Positions 12,301 through 20,705 of a stretch of DNA of 64,000 nucleotides are shown piece after piece. Both the position numbers and the translations under genes were made by a program. The notes beneath the pieces were generated by a model, which was not told where the DNA came from, made no database searches, and was given only the letters and a program-made list of their open reading frames with translations. The DNA is from Zygnema cylindricum. Taxonomy: Eukaryota; Streptophyta; Zygnematophyceae; Zygnematales; Zygnemataceae. Every line of letters starts with the position of its first letter. The stretch's first letter is position 1. Where the stretch lies: assembly GCA_037447655.1 (NCBI GenBank), contig JBBHKE010002720.1, positions 126,001-190,000 on the forward strand, read 5' to 3'.

Positions 12301-12972
12301 CTAATTTCTGAAAACAAAGGCTGAAGCATCAACTTGCTTCAAAGAATATAAAGCCTGGATTGAGAAGTTGCATGAAACCCCCATTAAGAGGATAAGGAGT
12401 GATAATGGGGAAGAATATACCTCTAACCGGTTTAAGGAATATGTGAGAGATGAGGGAGAGAATTATGGTTGCATTTGGGAGGGGAGCACACTAATATCAC
12501 CACTTGGAGTGATGCCTGTTATGGGGATGCACCTATGAGAAGATGCACTTCTCGATATGTTTTGTATGTGGGGGAAGGTGCTTGCTGTTGGAGCAGTAAG
12601 CAACAAAAGGTGGTTGCTCAGTCTACTATGGAGGCTGAGTATATGGCGTCTTGTTGTGCTGTAAAAGAACTTATGTGGGTGAATTCATTATTGCAAGAAC
12701 TACGATATATGAACGAGGGAGTGCATGAAATCTTTTGCGATAATCAAGCTGCAATCTTAATTGCAGCCAATCCAAAACACCATTTCAAAGCAAAACATAT
12801 GGACATAAAATTAAGCTTCGTAAGAGAAAAAGTTGAAAATAAAATTTTAAATCTTTTGTATAAACCTGATGAAGAAATGGTGGTTGACATGATGACCAAA
12901 CCTGTGCCCTCTCCTAAATTAAAAAATTGTCGGGAAAAATGCGAGGTAAAAGAAAAATTAAAATTAGACTAG
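9301..12972 (+). pseudogene. Element C gag-pol remnant
   Basis: Gag starts at ATG 9301 (MEDTKFQVTGPPSRVP...). A TGA (9769-9771) stands where element E has GGA, and frameshifts follow. The Gag knuckle is near 10165-10220, the protease motif DSGASMHMC near 10443-10470, and integrase HHCC (HKRLGHVHF...CSGCAQG) at 10840-10960. Integrase is interrupted by the solo LTR, resumes at 12171, passes the SDNGEEY region near 12400, then breaks at about 12457. RNase H (12458-12972) retains TTWSDACYGD, AEYM and the C-terminal DMMTKPVPSPKL. The integrase C-terminus and the whole RT are missing. Confidence 0.86.
10998..12170 (-). mobile_element. Solo LTR (long-U5 family) in the integrase of element C
   Basis: 1173 bp, TGAAATTTTA at the left and ...AATATCAACA at the right, so TG...CA on the minus strand. 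Flanks are CCACT (10993-10997) and CCACA (12171-12175), a 5-bp duplication with one change; integrase coding resumes after it. Its U5 is longer than in the TGTTGAAATT family and matches the plus-strand LTR piece at 51336-51998. Confidence 0.87.
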
Positions 12973-12985
12973 AAAATAAAGGGAG

Positions 12986-14025
12986 TGTTGAAATTAATAG
13001 ATTTCTAGAGTATTTTCTAGGTTTAAATATGTTAGTATAAAAGAAAAGAAAAGGACAGGCAGCCTGCCTCCACCTCCTCTCTCTAGCCCTCATACTTGTT
13101 GTAGTCACTTAAGGATAGAGAGGGTGGTTGATCCATTGCTGATTTAGTTCAACAGGCAGTTATTTTTAGTAGGTTACTAAAAAGAAACTTGACAGACCCG
13201 GGATTTGATCCCGGTGCCTGCGGTTCGTCAAGTTGGCAGATAGCGATCAGCTTTATCCTATTAGACTAGGACCTATGCTAAATGATATAGTATGTGATAG
13301 ATATATATATATATATATTTAGGGAGGAACATATCCATTTAACTAAAACTGTATACGGCATGCATAGATACAGTTTTATGAAAGTACGAAGTACGATTAT
13401 ATTTCGAAACGGATACCACGCATTTTGTTTCGACAGTAAAACAAATGTGCGCAAGTATTTATAACGGCTAAGATTGCGTCTCGCTGCAAATCCAATGGCC
13501 AGATCATCGCCAAAATCTCGGAGTGGTCATTTGGCGTTTTTTGACGTGGCATGACCTGAAGCCACTTGGAGAGATGACATTCGGTCATGGGAATTCCGAG
13601 GAATGTACGGATGAGTGAAAAGCACACACGCGTCCGCTTAATAGCCTTGTCGCATTTAGGCCGTACAAAAGGTACACTCGCAGTAGTACTTTTTGGTACA
13701 GTACAATAATCTGATTTGTCCGTACTTCAGTAGATAGAAGTTATTAGAGGGAATCAAGACTTAGAAAATTTTGGTAGGTAGTCACCTCTCCCTTTGAGAG
13801 TTTGTACAAATTGGCATTTTTACTGCCTCATAACTTTTTTGGTGGTTGGCTGTTTTCATTGATTCTTTTTCCTACGGACTCAAGGGTGTCTAAGCTGCAC
13901 AAGGGTGTAGTCAGATTATCTCTTTGTTTGGTTGGGTAGCAGTGGTTGCCATTGAAAGTGGGTTAGTTAATAACTATCTAGAGGCTTCCTGTATTTTGTA
14001 GTCGAATGGAGGACACAAAATTTCA
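12986..14025 (+). repeat. Element C 3' LTR
   Basis: 1040 bp, TGTTGAAATT...AAATTTCA, directly after the polypurine tract AAAATAAAGGGAG. It contains the best-preserved tRNA-like module (13189-13272) and a short (AT)n run. The divergence from the 5' LTR is visibly large (of the order of 10%), so this is an old insertion. Confidence 0.9.
13189..13272 (-). repeat. tRNA-like module in 3' LTR of element C (antisense to the element)
   Basis: On the minus strand: box-A-like TAGTCTAATAGG (13268-13257), then box-B-like GGATCAAATCC in a perfect 5-bp T-arm (CCGGG, loop ATCAAAT, CCCGG; 13198-13214). An outer inverted repeat TTGACAGACC / GGTTCGTCAA (13189-13198 and 13222-13231) encloses it. The layout resembles a tRNA 5' half plus T-arm, but without a normal acceptor stem. 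Confidence 0.6.
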
Positions 14026-14041
14026 TCATACAGGGGATTCA

Positions 14042-14240
14042 TGTTGTCCATAGCCTATTTCAGCCATGGATAACTCACGGAAACACCCACAGACTACCTC
14101 AAAAACAGCTGTGTTTCAGACGACATAGATCATTTTGTTTATTGTGGAGTAATCTGTGTCGTCTGAAACACAACTGTTTTTGAGGTAGTCTGTGGGTGTT
14201 TCCGTAAGTAATCCATGGCTGAAATAGGCTATGGACAACA
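14042..14240 (+). repeat. Element D 5' end: 89-bp inverted duplication (U5 palindrome)
   Basis: Arms 14042-14130 and 14152-14240 are reverse complements at 85 of 89 positions, with a 21-bp spacer. Outer ends are TGTTGTCC and GGACAACA. The right arm carries the gag ATG (14215) and abuts the primer site, so it is U5 in place; the left arm is its inverted copy. No U3-type sequence is present. Confidence 0.88.
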
Positions 14241-15916
14241 GGTTATGGGCCCACACCCATGGCTACCTATATTTGATGGATCAAAATATCACTACAGGAA
14301 GTGTGCGCTCGAGAGCTACTTCGAGATGATGGAACTAATAAACGTGGTGGACGGTACCTTGGTCGAAACGTCAAATGGATGGAAAAGTAAAAATCATGAG
14401 TGTCTAAGGGTTATTAAGAACTCCTTGACTCCGGATTTAGTCATACATAAGTGTTAAAAAGGCAGCTGAATTATGGAAGTGCTTAGAAAGTATGTATGCA
14501 AAGACTTCTTTATATCATTGGCTTAGTAGTGTTACCAAAATAGTTAAACACAAGTATGTAGGAGGTAGTATGGAGAAACACAGTATTGACTTACAAGTAT
14601 TATTTGCAGAAAAGGACTTGGCAGGAGGCAACTTTACAGATGCTCAACAAGCTATCTTGTTAATGAGAAGTCTACCTAAAGAATATAAGAGTGCACTAGA
14701 TCGATTGACTTTAATTGATAAAAATGATTGGAGCGTAACTGTAGCTAGACGAGTTATTTTAGATGAAGAGGCTAATAGAAGGGTCTTATCAAGTGAAAGG
14801 AATATAAAGGAATCTAAGTCTCAGTTTCAGAAATTTAAAAGTAATAGTGAGTTCGGAGATCGACCAAAGAATTGTTTTTACTGTAATGATTTAGGACATA
14901 CGTTCAGGGTATGTCCATCGTATAAAAGTGCATGTGTTACACGAAATTTCAGAGATGGATGGGACAACAACCTAGTTCGTACCCCAACAAGAAAGGAATC
15001 AAGTGCTTTCGTGAGTGAAGGACAAGACTCGTCAGATGACAATAGGCACATACCGTGTGTTGACGAATTTATTTATATACCGACCTTTTGTGTTGTTCGG
15101 AATGAGGAGAAAGAGGTGACAGAAAAGCATCCGATTACTTTCAATATGTCTTATGACAGATTGGTGGGTGACATAAAATTACTAAAGGAAGGGGCATCTA
15201 GAATACGAGAAGTCGATAGAAGTAAAAGGCACATGGAAGCGGAAGAAACTGGAAAAATTATTATCACCGAAAACAGTAAGGAAACAGACGAGTGTGAAAA
15301 AGACTCGGGTTGTGTGACTTCTTCTTGAGATAAACTTGTGTATGAGAATAGCATAGAGGGAGAAAAGATTCATGAAGTAAGGGGAGTTAAAGAAGTAAAC
15401 TTAAAATTGATTGAAGAATATTTCTTAGAAAAAGAGAACACTAAAATACAAACGGAACTTAGAGAAAGAGAAGAAGTAAATGATCAGATTGGAAAGTGTG
15501 AATTGACACAAAAAGGGGTATTAACATCGGAAGTGGAAAACACTGTCGGTTTAAAAATTATTGAAATCCAGGAAAAACCGAGGAAGAGTGCTCAGAAAAT
15601 AAGGCTAAGGAAGATAGTTCATGAGAGCCGAAAAAGTCATAACTTAAAAAAGAATCGTAGGAAGAGGAAAGTGCAGCTAACTAAAAAGAAGGTCAGACGG
15701 AAAATATTGAACATACATATACTTCAGAGAAGTTCCATATCTATGAAAAGAAACCAAAAATCAGTAAGAAAAACTACACTATATAGAGGTAGTGGGAAGG
15801 GAAACCATGAAATTTTTTTGACCAGATCAGATACTCATAAGAAACCAAAAAAGAGGATAGATTGCGGAAAAACAGTTGGAGAACAAGCATGTTACGAAAT
15901 CGATCACACCGAATAA
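14215..15916 (+). pseudogene. Element D Gag with long charged C-terminal tail
   Basis: ATG 14215 lies inside the 5' terminal repeat. The frame (MAEIGYGQQVMGPHPWLPIF...) is Gag-like and shifts by one base near 14450; it then runs open to 15916 with a single in-frame TGA (15326-15328). A CCHC knuckle (CFYCNDLGHTFRVC) is near 14873-14915. After it come an acidic stretch and then a strongly Lys/Arg-rich tail (about 15570-15750). No DSGA/DTGA protease, HHCC, YVDD or RNase H motif is present. It fits gag-only non-autonomous elements, which would need pol supplied in trans. Confidence 0.75.
14241..14254 (+). other. Element D primer-binding site (half-tRNA-Met type)
   Basis: GGTTATGGGCCCAC directly follows the ACAACA end of the terminal repeat. 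It is complementary to the anticodon arm of plant initiator tRNA-Met (GUGGGCCCAUAACC, recalled from general knowledge). It is also gag coding sequence. Confidence 0.8.
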
Positions 15917-16777
15917 CACAACCAGAAACAGTGAGGGGATGTGTAACGGGAAAATGGGAAGACTTGAATGAATTTAAAGGAAATTTCATGAGAATTTGGT
16001 GTAGTAGCGTCATTAACATACATCTAAGGAAGTGGATGGCGTGGAAGTATTTAACCGGAGAGAATGTGCAACAACTGTTTGATAAAAGTGTGTAAGTGGT
16101 TGATTTTCGGCAAATTTGATAACATGGCTAAGTGACGAAGACAAGTGGAAATACGGATTTACTGGAGAGGTGTTATTACCATAGTGAAGGGACAGTTTTG
16201 CATTTATGGCGTAAGGGGAGCTATTACAGGGCACTATTTGCAAGGTGGCAGTTTTCAAAAAAGCGAATGGGAATTGGCAAAAGGCAAAAAGAGCAATGGC
16301 GACGTTGGCAAAGCAGTGGTAATGTGTTGTTTTTGCTAAAAATTTTGTATGATGAACAGTGGAGGTTGATACAGTAATTTGAATATTTAAATTTTTTTTT
16401 TTTATTCTTTCGTTTATCCATTAGAGTGGAAATATTTGCATACAGCATGGACTAATGAGTCTAAAGCTTTAGGGGAGTGTAGAGTTTAAAAGCCTTAGTC
16501 TCAGTAGATGAGGCTATGAGGAGGAAGTTAAAGGCGAAAAAGAGCAGCAGCTAGGACTGCGATGTCAAACTAGCGCAACGTAGCAGCATAGCAGTACACG
16601 CTGCACTTTGTATTCATACTGCGCTGCGATGTCACACTAGCGCAGCGTAGCAGCATAGCAGTACACGCTGCACTTTGTATTCATACTGCGCTGCGATATC
16701 AACCTAGCGCAGCGTAGCAACATAGCATTACACGCTGCATATTTTTCTGGATGCACGAAACTAAATTTTCGGGGGAG
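15917..16777 (+). other. Element D non-coding 3' region and polypurine tract
   Basis: About 860 bp between the last open frame and the 3' terminal repeat, without pol. It includes a tandem repeat (16557-16740) and ends in AAATTTTCGGGGGAG (16763-16777), a polypurine-tract-like primer for plus-strand synthesis. Confidence 0.6.
16557..16740 (+). repeat. 67-bp tandem repeat, 2.7 copies, in element D
   Basis: Units start at 16557, 16624 and 16691 with CTGCGAT(G/A)TC. The first two differ at only a few bases; the third is partial and more diverged. The unit is rich in AGCGCAGCGTAGCAGCATAGCAG. It lies just upstream of the polypurine tract. Confidence 0.9.
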
Positions 16778-17646
16778 TGTTGTTTTGAAAAGTCAGTTTC
16801 GTGCGTAATTGCTTATTAGATTTAATATGGAGGTTTGAATAGATTCACGGATTGGGGGAGCGAACGGATTGATAATTAAAGTTACGTAAAATACTCATTA
16901 AGTGGTGGGAACAAGTAATGACAAATGGACGGCGGATTGCGAAGCGATCCGATGGAGGCGCCGGTACGGAGCAGCTGCGACGCAGTTAAGTCAACGGAGT
17001 TGCGGCTATTTTTATGATCCGTACGGAAAGCGCAGCCAGCGCAACTAGCGTAGCTACGGATAATATGAATAGGATAGATTTTAAGTAATGATGATTAAAC
17101 GATAGTGGTAGCTTAGTAGTTGCTTAGTGGTAGCTTAGTATCTGACATACGAAGAGTCCGATGTAAATATTATGTACAACAGATGTTTGTTCTTTTGACT
17201 AGTTAGGTTATTAGAGTAGATACAGTACGGCTGGTATGCCTCCGTACTCTGAGTATAACTTGCAGGACTTAGATTATTTTATGTATCGCAGTCAAGTTAA
17301 TCAAAGAGTGTTTTCTGCATCTTTGACCTGTTGGTGTGATCACTCTGATTGGTTCTTTCATGTGAAACTTTGTGGAGTTATTCTATGATATTGAATATAT
17401 ATGTGTGTGAAGTTTCATTGTATTCGAGTATCTCCGTAAGATTCTGTGAACAGTCTAAGTGGTTAGTTTGTGAAGCTGTCAGCTACATTTGGGAAACTCT
17501 GGAGCTTATATCTTCTAGATGCCTTGGTGGATTTGGCTGTAACTTTAATTATCAATCCGTTCGCTCCCCCAATCCGTGAATCTATTCAAACCTCTATATT
17601 AAATCTAATAAGCAGTTACGCACGAAACTGACTTTTCAAAACAACA
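16778..17646 (+). repeat. Element D 3' end: U3 with terminal 108-bp inverted duplication
   Basis: 869 bp. The first 108 bp (16778-16885, starting TGTTGTTTTGAAAAG) recur inverted at 17539-17646 with 2 mismatches. The left copy follows the polypurine tract and matches the U3 start of the TGTTGTTT family, so it is in place and the right copy is the duplicate. The normal U5 end is absent. Confidence 0.88.
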
Positions 17647-17651
17647 ATTCG

Positions 17652-17924
17652 CACGACAATCATATACCTTAGCTTTAACATTGGCAACAACTGTAGAATG
17701 CTACAACGTGAATCGCTATTAGTGTTAATGGTTTTTTCGTCTCCTAAAAGATAACGCAGGTGTCCTAAGATGAGCTCAACGAGAACAAAAATCTCGTGTG
17801 GAACAAAAGGGTAAAAGCTCATTTGATTTTGATTTTCAGTACGAATACAAACTACGATAGTAGTGTAATTCTGTGACCTATTATACCACAAAATGTCTAG
17901 CTTATATGAAGCCACTAGGATATA
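17652..17924. other. Unassigned segment
   Basis: About 270 bp to the right of element D. No coding potential or repeat partner was recognised. It leads into minus-strand LTR sequence at about 17925. Confidence 0.35.
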
Positions 17925-18099
17925 TTTGCACTTTTGACTTTGGAAATGAATAAGTGCCACCTTGGCACGCAAAAACTCTGACCGAGTTTACCCCTTCGTA
18001 GCTTCGACTCCCCTTTGTATGTAGCAAAAAGAATCACTGAATTTGCTCACCTGAGCATTAAGTTATGGCTGTTCAAAGACAACGAATTTATACAGATGG

Positions 18100-19098
18100 T
18101 GTTGAAATCACTAGATGTAGGGGAGATATTTTCTAGGTCTTAATTCAAATAAAGAATGAAAAGAAAAGCAGAGGCAGCCTGCCTCCACCTTCTCTCTCTG
18201 CCCCCCACACTTGTTGTAGTCATTGAAGGAGAGAGAGGGCGGTGGAGCCATGGCTGCCTTAGCTCCATAGGCAGGGCTTAAGAGTGACCTAAGTCACTCT
18301 CAACCAAAAAGGTTGAGTCCAGCAGGACTTGAACCTTCTGCCGGTAGGGCGAGGCATAGCTGTCAATCCTTACCAGTCTGTCGTACTAGTTCGTTAGGAT
18401 ACATGGGGTTCGATAGCTATTTATACAATAGATAGACGACTAAATCCGATTCACGGAATTACAAATAGGATACATAGAAACTAGTTGGGGAATTTAGTGC
18501 TCACGAAACAAATGTACCAAACATTTGTTTTGAACGGCTGGGAATTAAAGCCGGTTTGGATCCAACGGCTCACATCATCGTCGAGATCCTGGAATGGCCG
18601 CTTTGGCGATTTTCGGATGTAACATGACCTGGTGACACGTGGCAATATGTCATTGGGAAGCTGGAATCCTGGGGAGCGTGAGGACAAGTCCGGAGGAGAA
18701 AGACGTCCACTCCATGGCCTTGTCGTACACAGGCCTTACAGAAAGTACATCGACCATAGTACCTTTCTGTACTATACAGTCTTCTGATTGGTTCGGTACA
18801 TCAATAGATAAGGGTTGTGAGAGGGTTTAGGACTTAGTGAATTGAAGAGGTAGCCACCTCTCTCCCAACAAGCTTGTATAAATATTGGCACCTTTGCCAC
18901 TCGATAATTAATCGCCTGGTTAGGCGTTTTCAGTGATTATTTTTTGCTGTGGACTCAGGAGAGTCCAGACTACACACGGGTGCAGTCAGATTATCTATTT
19001 ACCTGCTAGGGTAGTAGTTGCTCTCGTTAAATGTGGGTTAGTCAAAAACTTCTAGAGGCTTCCTCAATTTTGGTCCAAATAGAGGACACAGAATTGCA
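18100..19098 (+). mobile_element. Solo LTR, TGTTGAAATT family, with perfect 5-bp target duplication
   Basis: 999 bp, TGTTGAAATC...GAATTGCA, flanked on both sides by GATGG (18095-18099, 19099-19103). It sits in the minus-strand LTR fragment. An antisense tRNA-like module lies at about 18304-18395, with box B GGTTCAAGTCC on the minus strand (18337-18323 region). Confidence 0.92.
18304..18395 (-). repeat. tRNA-like module in solo LTR (antisense)
   Basis: On the minus strand a T-arm-like hairpin GAAGG, loop TTCAAGT, CCTGC (18338-18322) contains box B GGTTCAAGTCC, which fits GGTTCRANTCC at every position. Upstream GACTGGTAAGG is D-arm-like. There is no convincing acceptor stem. Confidence 0.55.
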
Positions 19099-19656
19099 GA
19101 TGGCCTCAGAGGGAGAGGGCTTTCAAAAATTTCTAAGTCCTAAGAAACTACTCATAGCCTTTCTAGACCAATCAAATTACCATACACTACATAAGGTACA
19201 TACAAAGTACGGTAGCCGGCGTACTTTATGTACGGAAATATGCGGCACCATTCTCGGTCTGCCATGTGGTAAATAAGTTGTCGCTGTTTTTTCCCTTTCT
19301 TCTCTAGCATCTTATACGATGGTGCCACGTGTCAGTTTTCCTCCACTTTGGCGAAGTACAGAAAAAAGGTCATTCCGGTATGGTGGCACTCACGCGTGCC
19401 GTCCGTTCGTAATTCGACGATTAATGCCCGCCGTTCGACCGTGATGGCGCGCCGAATAATCATTGTTGACCGTTGAAATTCTACGGCCATCGTTCCGTGT
19501 TGACCGTTGAATTTCTACGACCGTCATTTGTGTTGACCGTTGAAATTCCTTTTCCTGTGCGAGCCGTCGATTGCGAACGTCATTTGATTTTGTCGGATGA
19601 AATTAAATGTCGTTTCGTTTATTTTGTGCGGTATTGTATTTTGTGTGGTACTGTAT

Positions 19657-20705
19657 TGTTGAAATTTATAGATTTCTAGAGTATTTTCTAGGTTTAAATA
19701 TGTTTTTATAAAAGGAAAAAGAAAAGGACGGACAGCCTGCCTCCACCTCCGCTCTCTAGCCCCCATACTTGCTGTAGTCACTGAAGGAAAGAGAGAGAGA
19801 GGTTGATCCATGGCTGCCTTAGTTCAACAGACAGCTATTTTTAGTAGGTTACTAAAAATATACTTGACGGACCAGAGATTTGATCCCGGTACCTGCGGTT
19901 CGTCAAATCGACCGGTAGCGGTCAGCTTTATCCTAATAGACTAGGACCAATGCTAAGTGCTATGGTATGTGATAGATATATATTTAGTTCGAAAGGATAA
20001 AGTTCATTTAACTAAAACTGTTTACGGCGTACATATATACAGTTTTATAAAGTACGTCGTACGACGCTAATTCAAAACGGATACCACACATTTTATTTCT
20101 ACATCGGAACAAAAATCGCGCAAGTATTTATTCCGACCAAGATTACGTTTCGCATATAATCCAACGGCCCACATCATCGCCGAAATCCCGGAGTGGTCAC
20201 TTTGGCATTTAGTGACGTGGCATCACCTGGCGCCACGTGGGGAGACATCATTCGGTCGCGGGAATTTCGAGGAACGTACGGATGAGTGGAAAGTATACAC
20301 GCGTCCACTTATGGCCTTGTCGTACAGAGGCCGTACAGAAAGTACATCGGCACTAGTACTTTCTAGTACTATACAGTTTTATGATTGGTTCGTACAGGCA
20401 GTAGATAGGAGCTGTGAGAGGGAATTAGGAAAAACTAGGACTTAGGAAAATTTAGGTAGATAGTCCTCTCTCTCAGAGAGTTTGTATAAATTGGCATCTT
20501 TGCCACCCTATAACTTATCGCCTGGTTGGCCGTTTTCAGTGATTCTTTTTTCTACGGACTCAGGGGAGTCCAAGCTACACAGGGGTGCAGTCAAATTGTC
20601 AGTTTGCCTTCTTGGGCAGCAGTGGTTGTGGCTTAAAGTGGGTTAGTTAAATACTATCTAGAGGCTTCCTGTATTCTGTGGTCCAATGGAGGACACAGAA
20701 TTGCA
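19657..20705 (+). repeat. Element E 5' LTR
   Basis: 1049 bp, TGTTGAAATTTATAG...GAATTGCA. Notable parts: the antisense tRNA-like module (19864-19948), the U3 stem-loop GTACAGAAAGTAC / GTACTTTCTAGTAC (20333-20345, 20355-20368), TATAAAT (20485-20491) as candidate TATA box, and leader hairpin GGACTC-AGGG-GAGTCC (20556-20571). The gag ATG is at 20686 within the LTR. Confidence 0.95.

Larger units (their letters stand above)
8551..14025 (+). mobile_element. Element C: copia retrotransposon, 5'-truncated, with internal deletion and a nested solo LTR
   Basis: Plus-strand element: partial 5' LTR (8551-9320), primer site (9321-9335), gag-pol, polypurine tract (12973-12985), 3' LTR (12986-14025). A solo LTR (10998-12170) is inserted in the integrase region. 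At about 12457 the integrase sequence jumps directly into RNase H, a loss of about 1.85 kb compared with element E. The left end is truncated, so only the right target site (TCATA, 14026-14030) can be guessed. Confidence 0.88.
14042..17646 (+). mobile_element. Element D: gag-only LTR-type element with palindromic ends
   Basis: 3605-bp plus-strand element flanked by ATTCA (14037-14041) and ATTCG (17647-17651). The 5' end is a 199-bp palindrome (14042-14240) that ends exactly at the primer site GGTTATGGGCCCAC. The 3' end (16778-17646) starts as a normal U3 after a polypurine tract, but finishes as an inverted copy of its own first 108 bp. The two ends therefore do not match each other as LTRs. 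The internal region encodes Gag but no protease, integrase or RT, so D is non-autonomous. The U3 matches the TGTTGTTT family of solo LTRs. Confidence 0.8.
17925..19656 (-). repeat. Minus-strand LTR fragment (long-U5 family), split by a solo LTR
   Basis: Pieces 17925-18099 and 19104-19656 match the minus-strand LTR at 10998-12170 in order (ACTCTGACCGA block, then TCTAAGTCCTA and the GTAC-rich block, then CCACGTGTC). The left piece lacks the U5 terminus. The right piece contains a 33-34-bp tandem repeat, GTTGACCGTTGAAATTC..., with units starting at 19465, 19499 and 19532. It is cut at 19656 by element E; some of its U3 may continue after 26101. Confidence 0.6.

Noticed and set aside
14042-14240. 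A MITE inserted next to element D
   Set aside because: The palindrome ends exactly at the primer site and includes the gag start codon, so it is part of D; no separate target duplication flanks it.
16557-16740. CRISPR-like array
   Set aside because: Repeats are head-to-tail without unique spacers, inside a plant retroelement.
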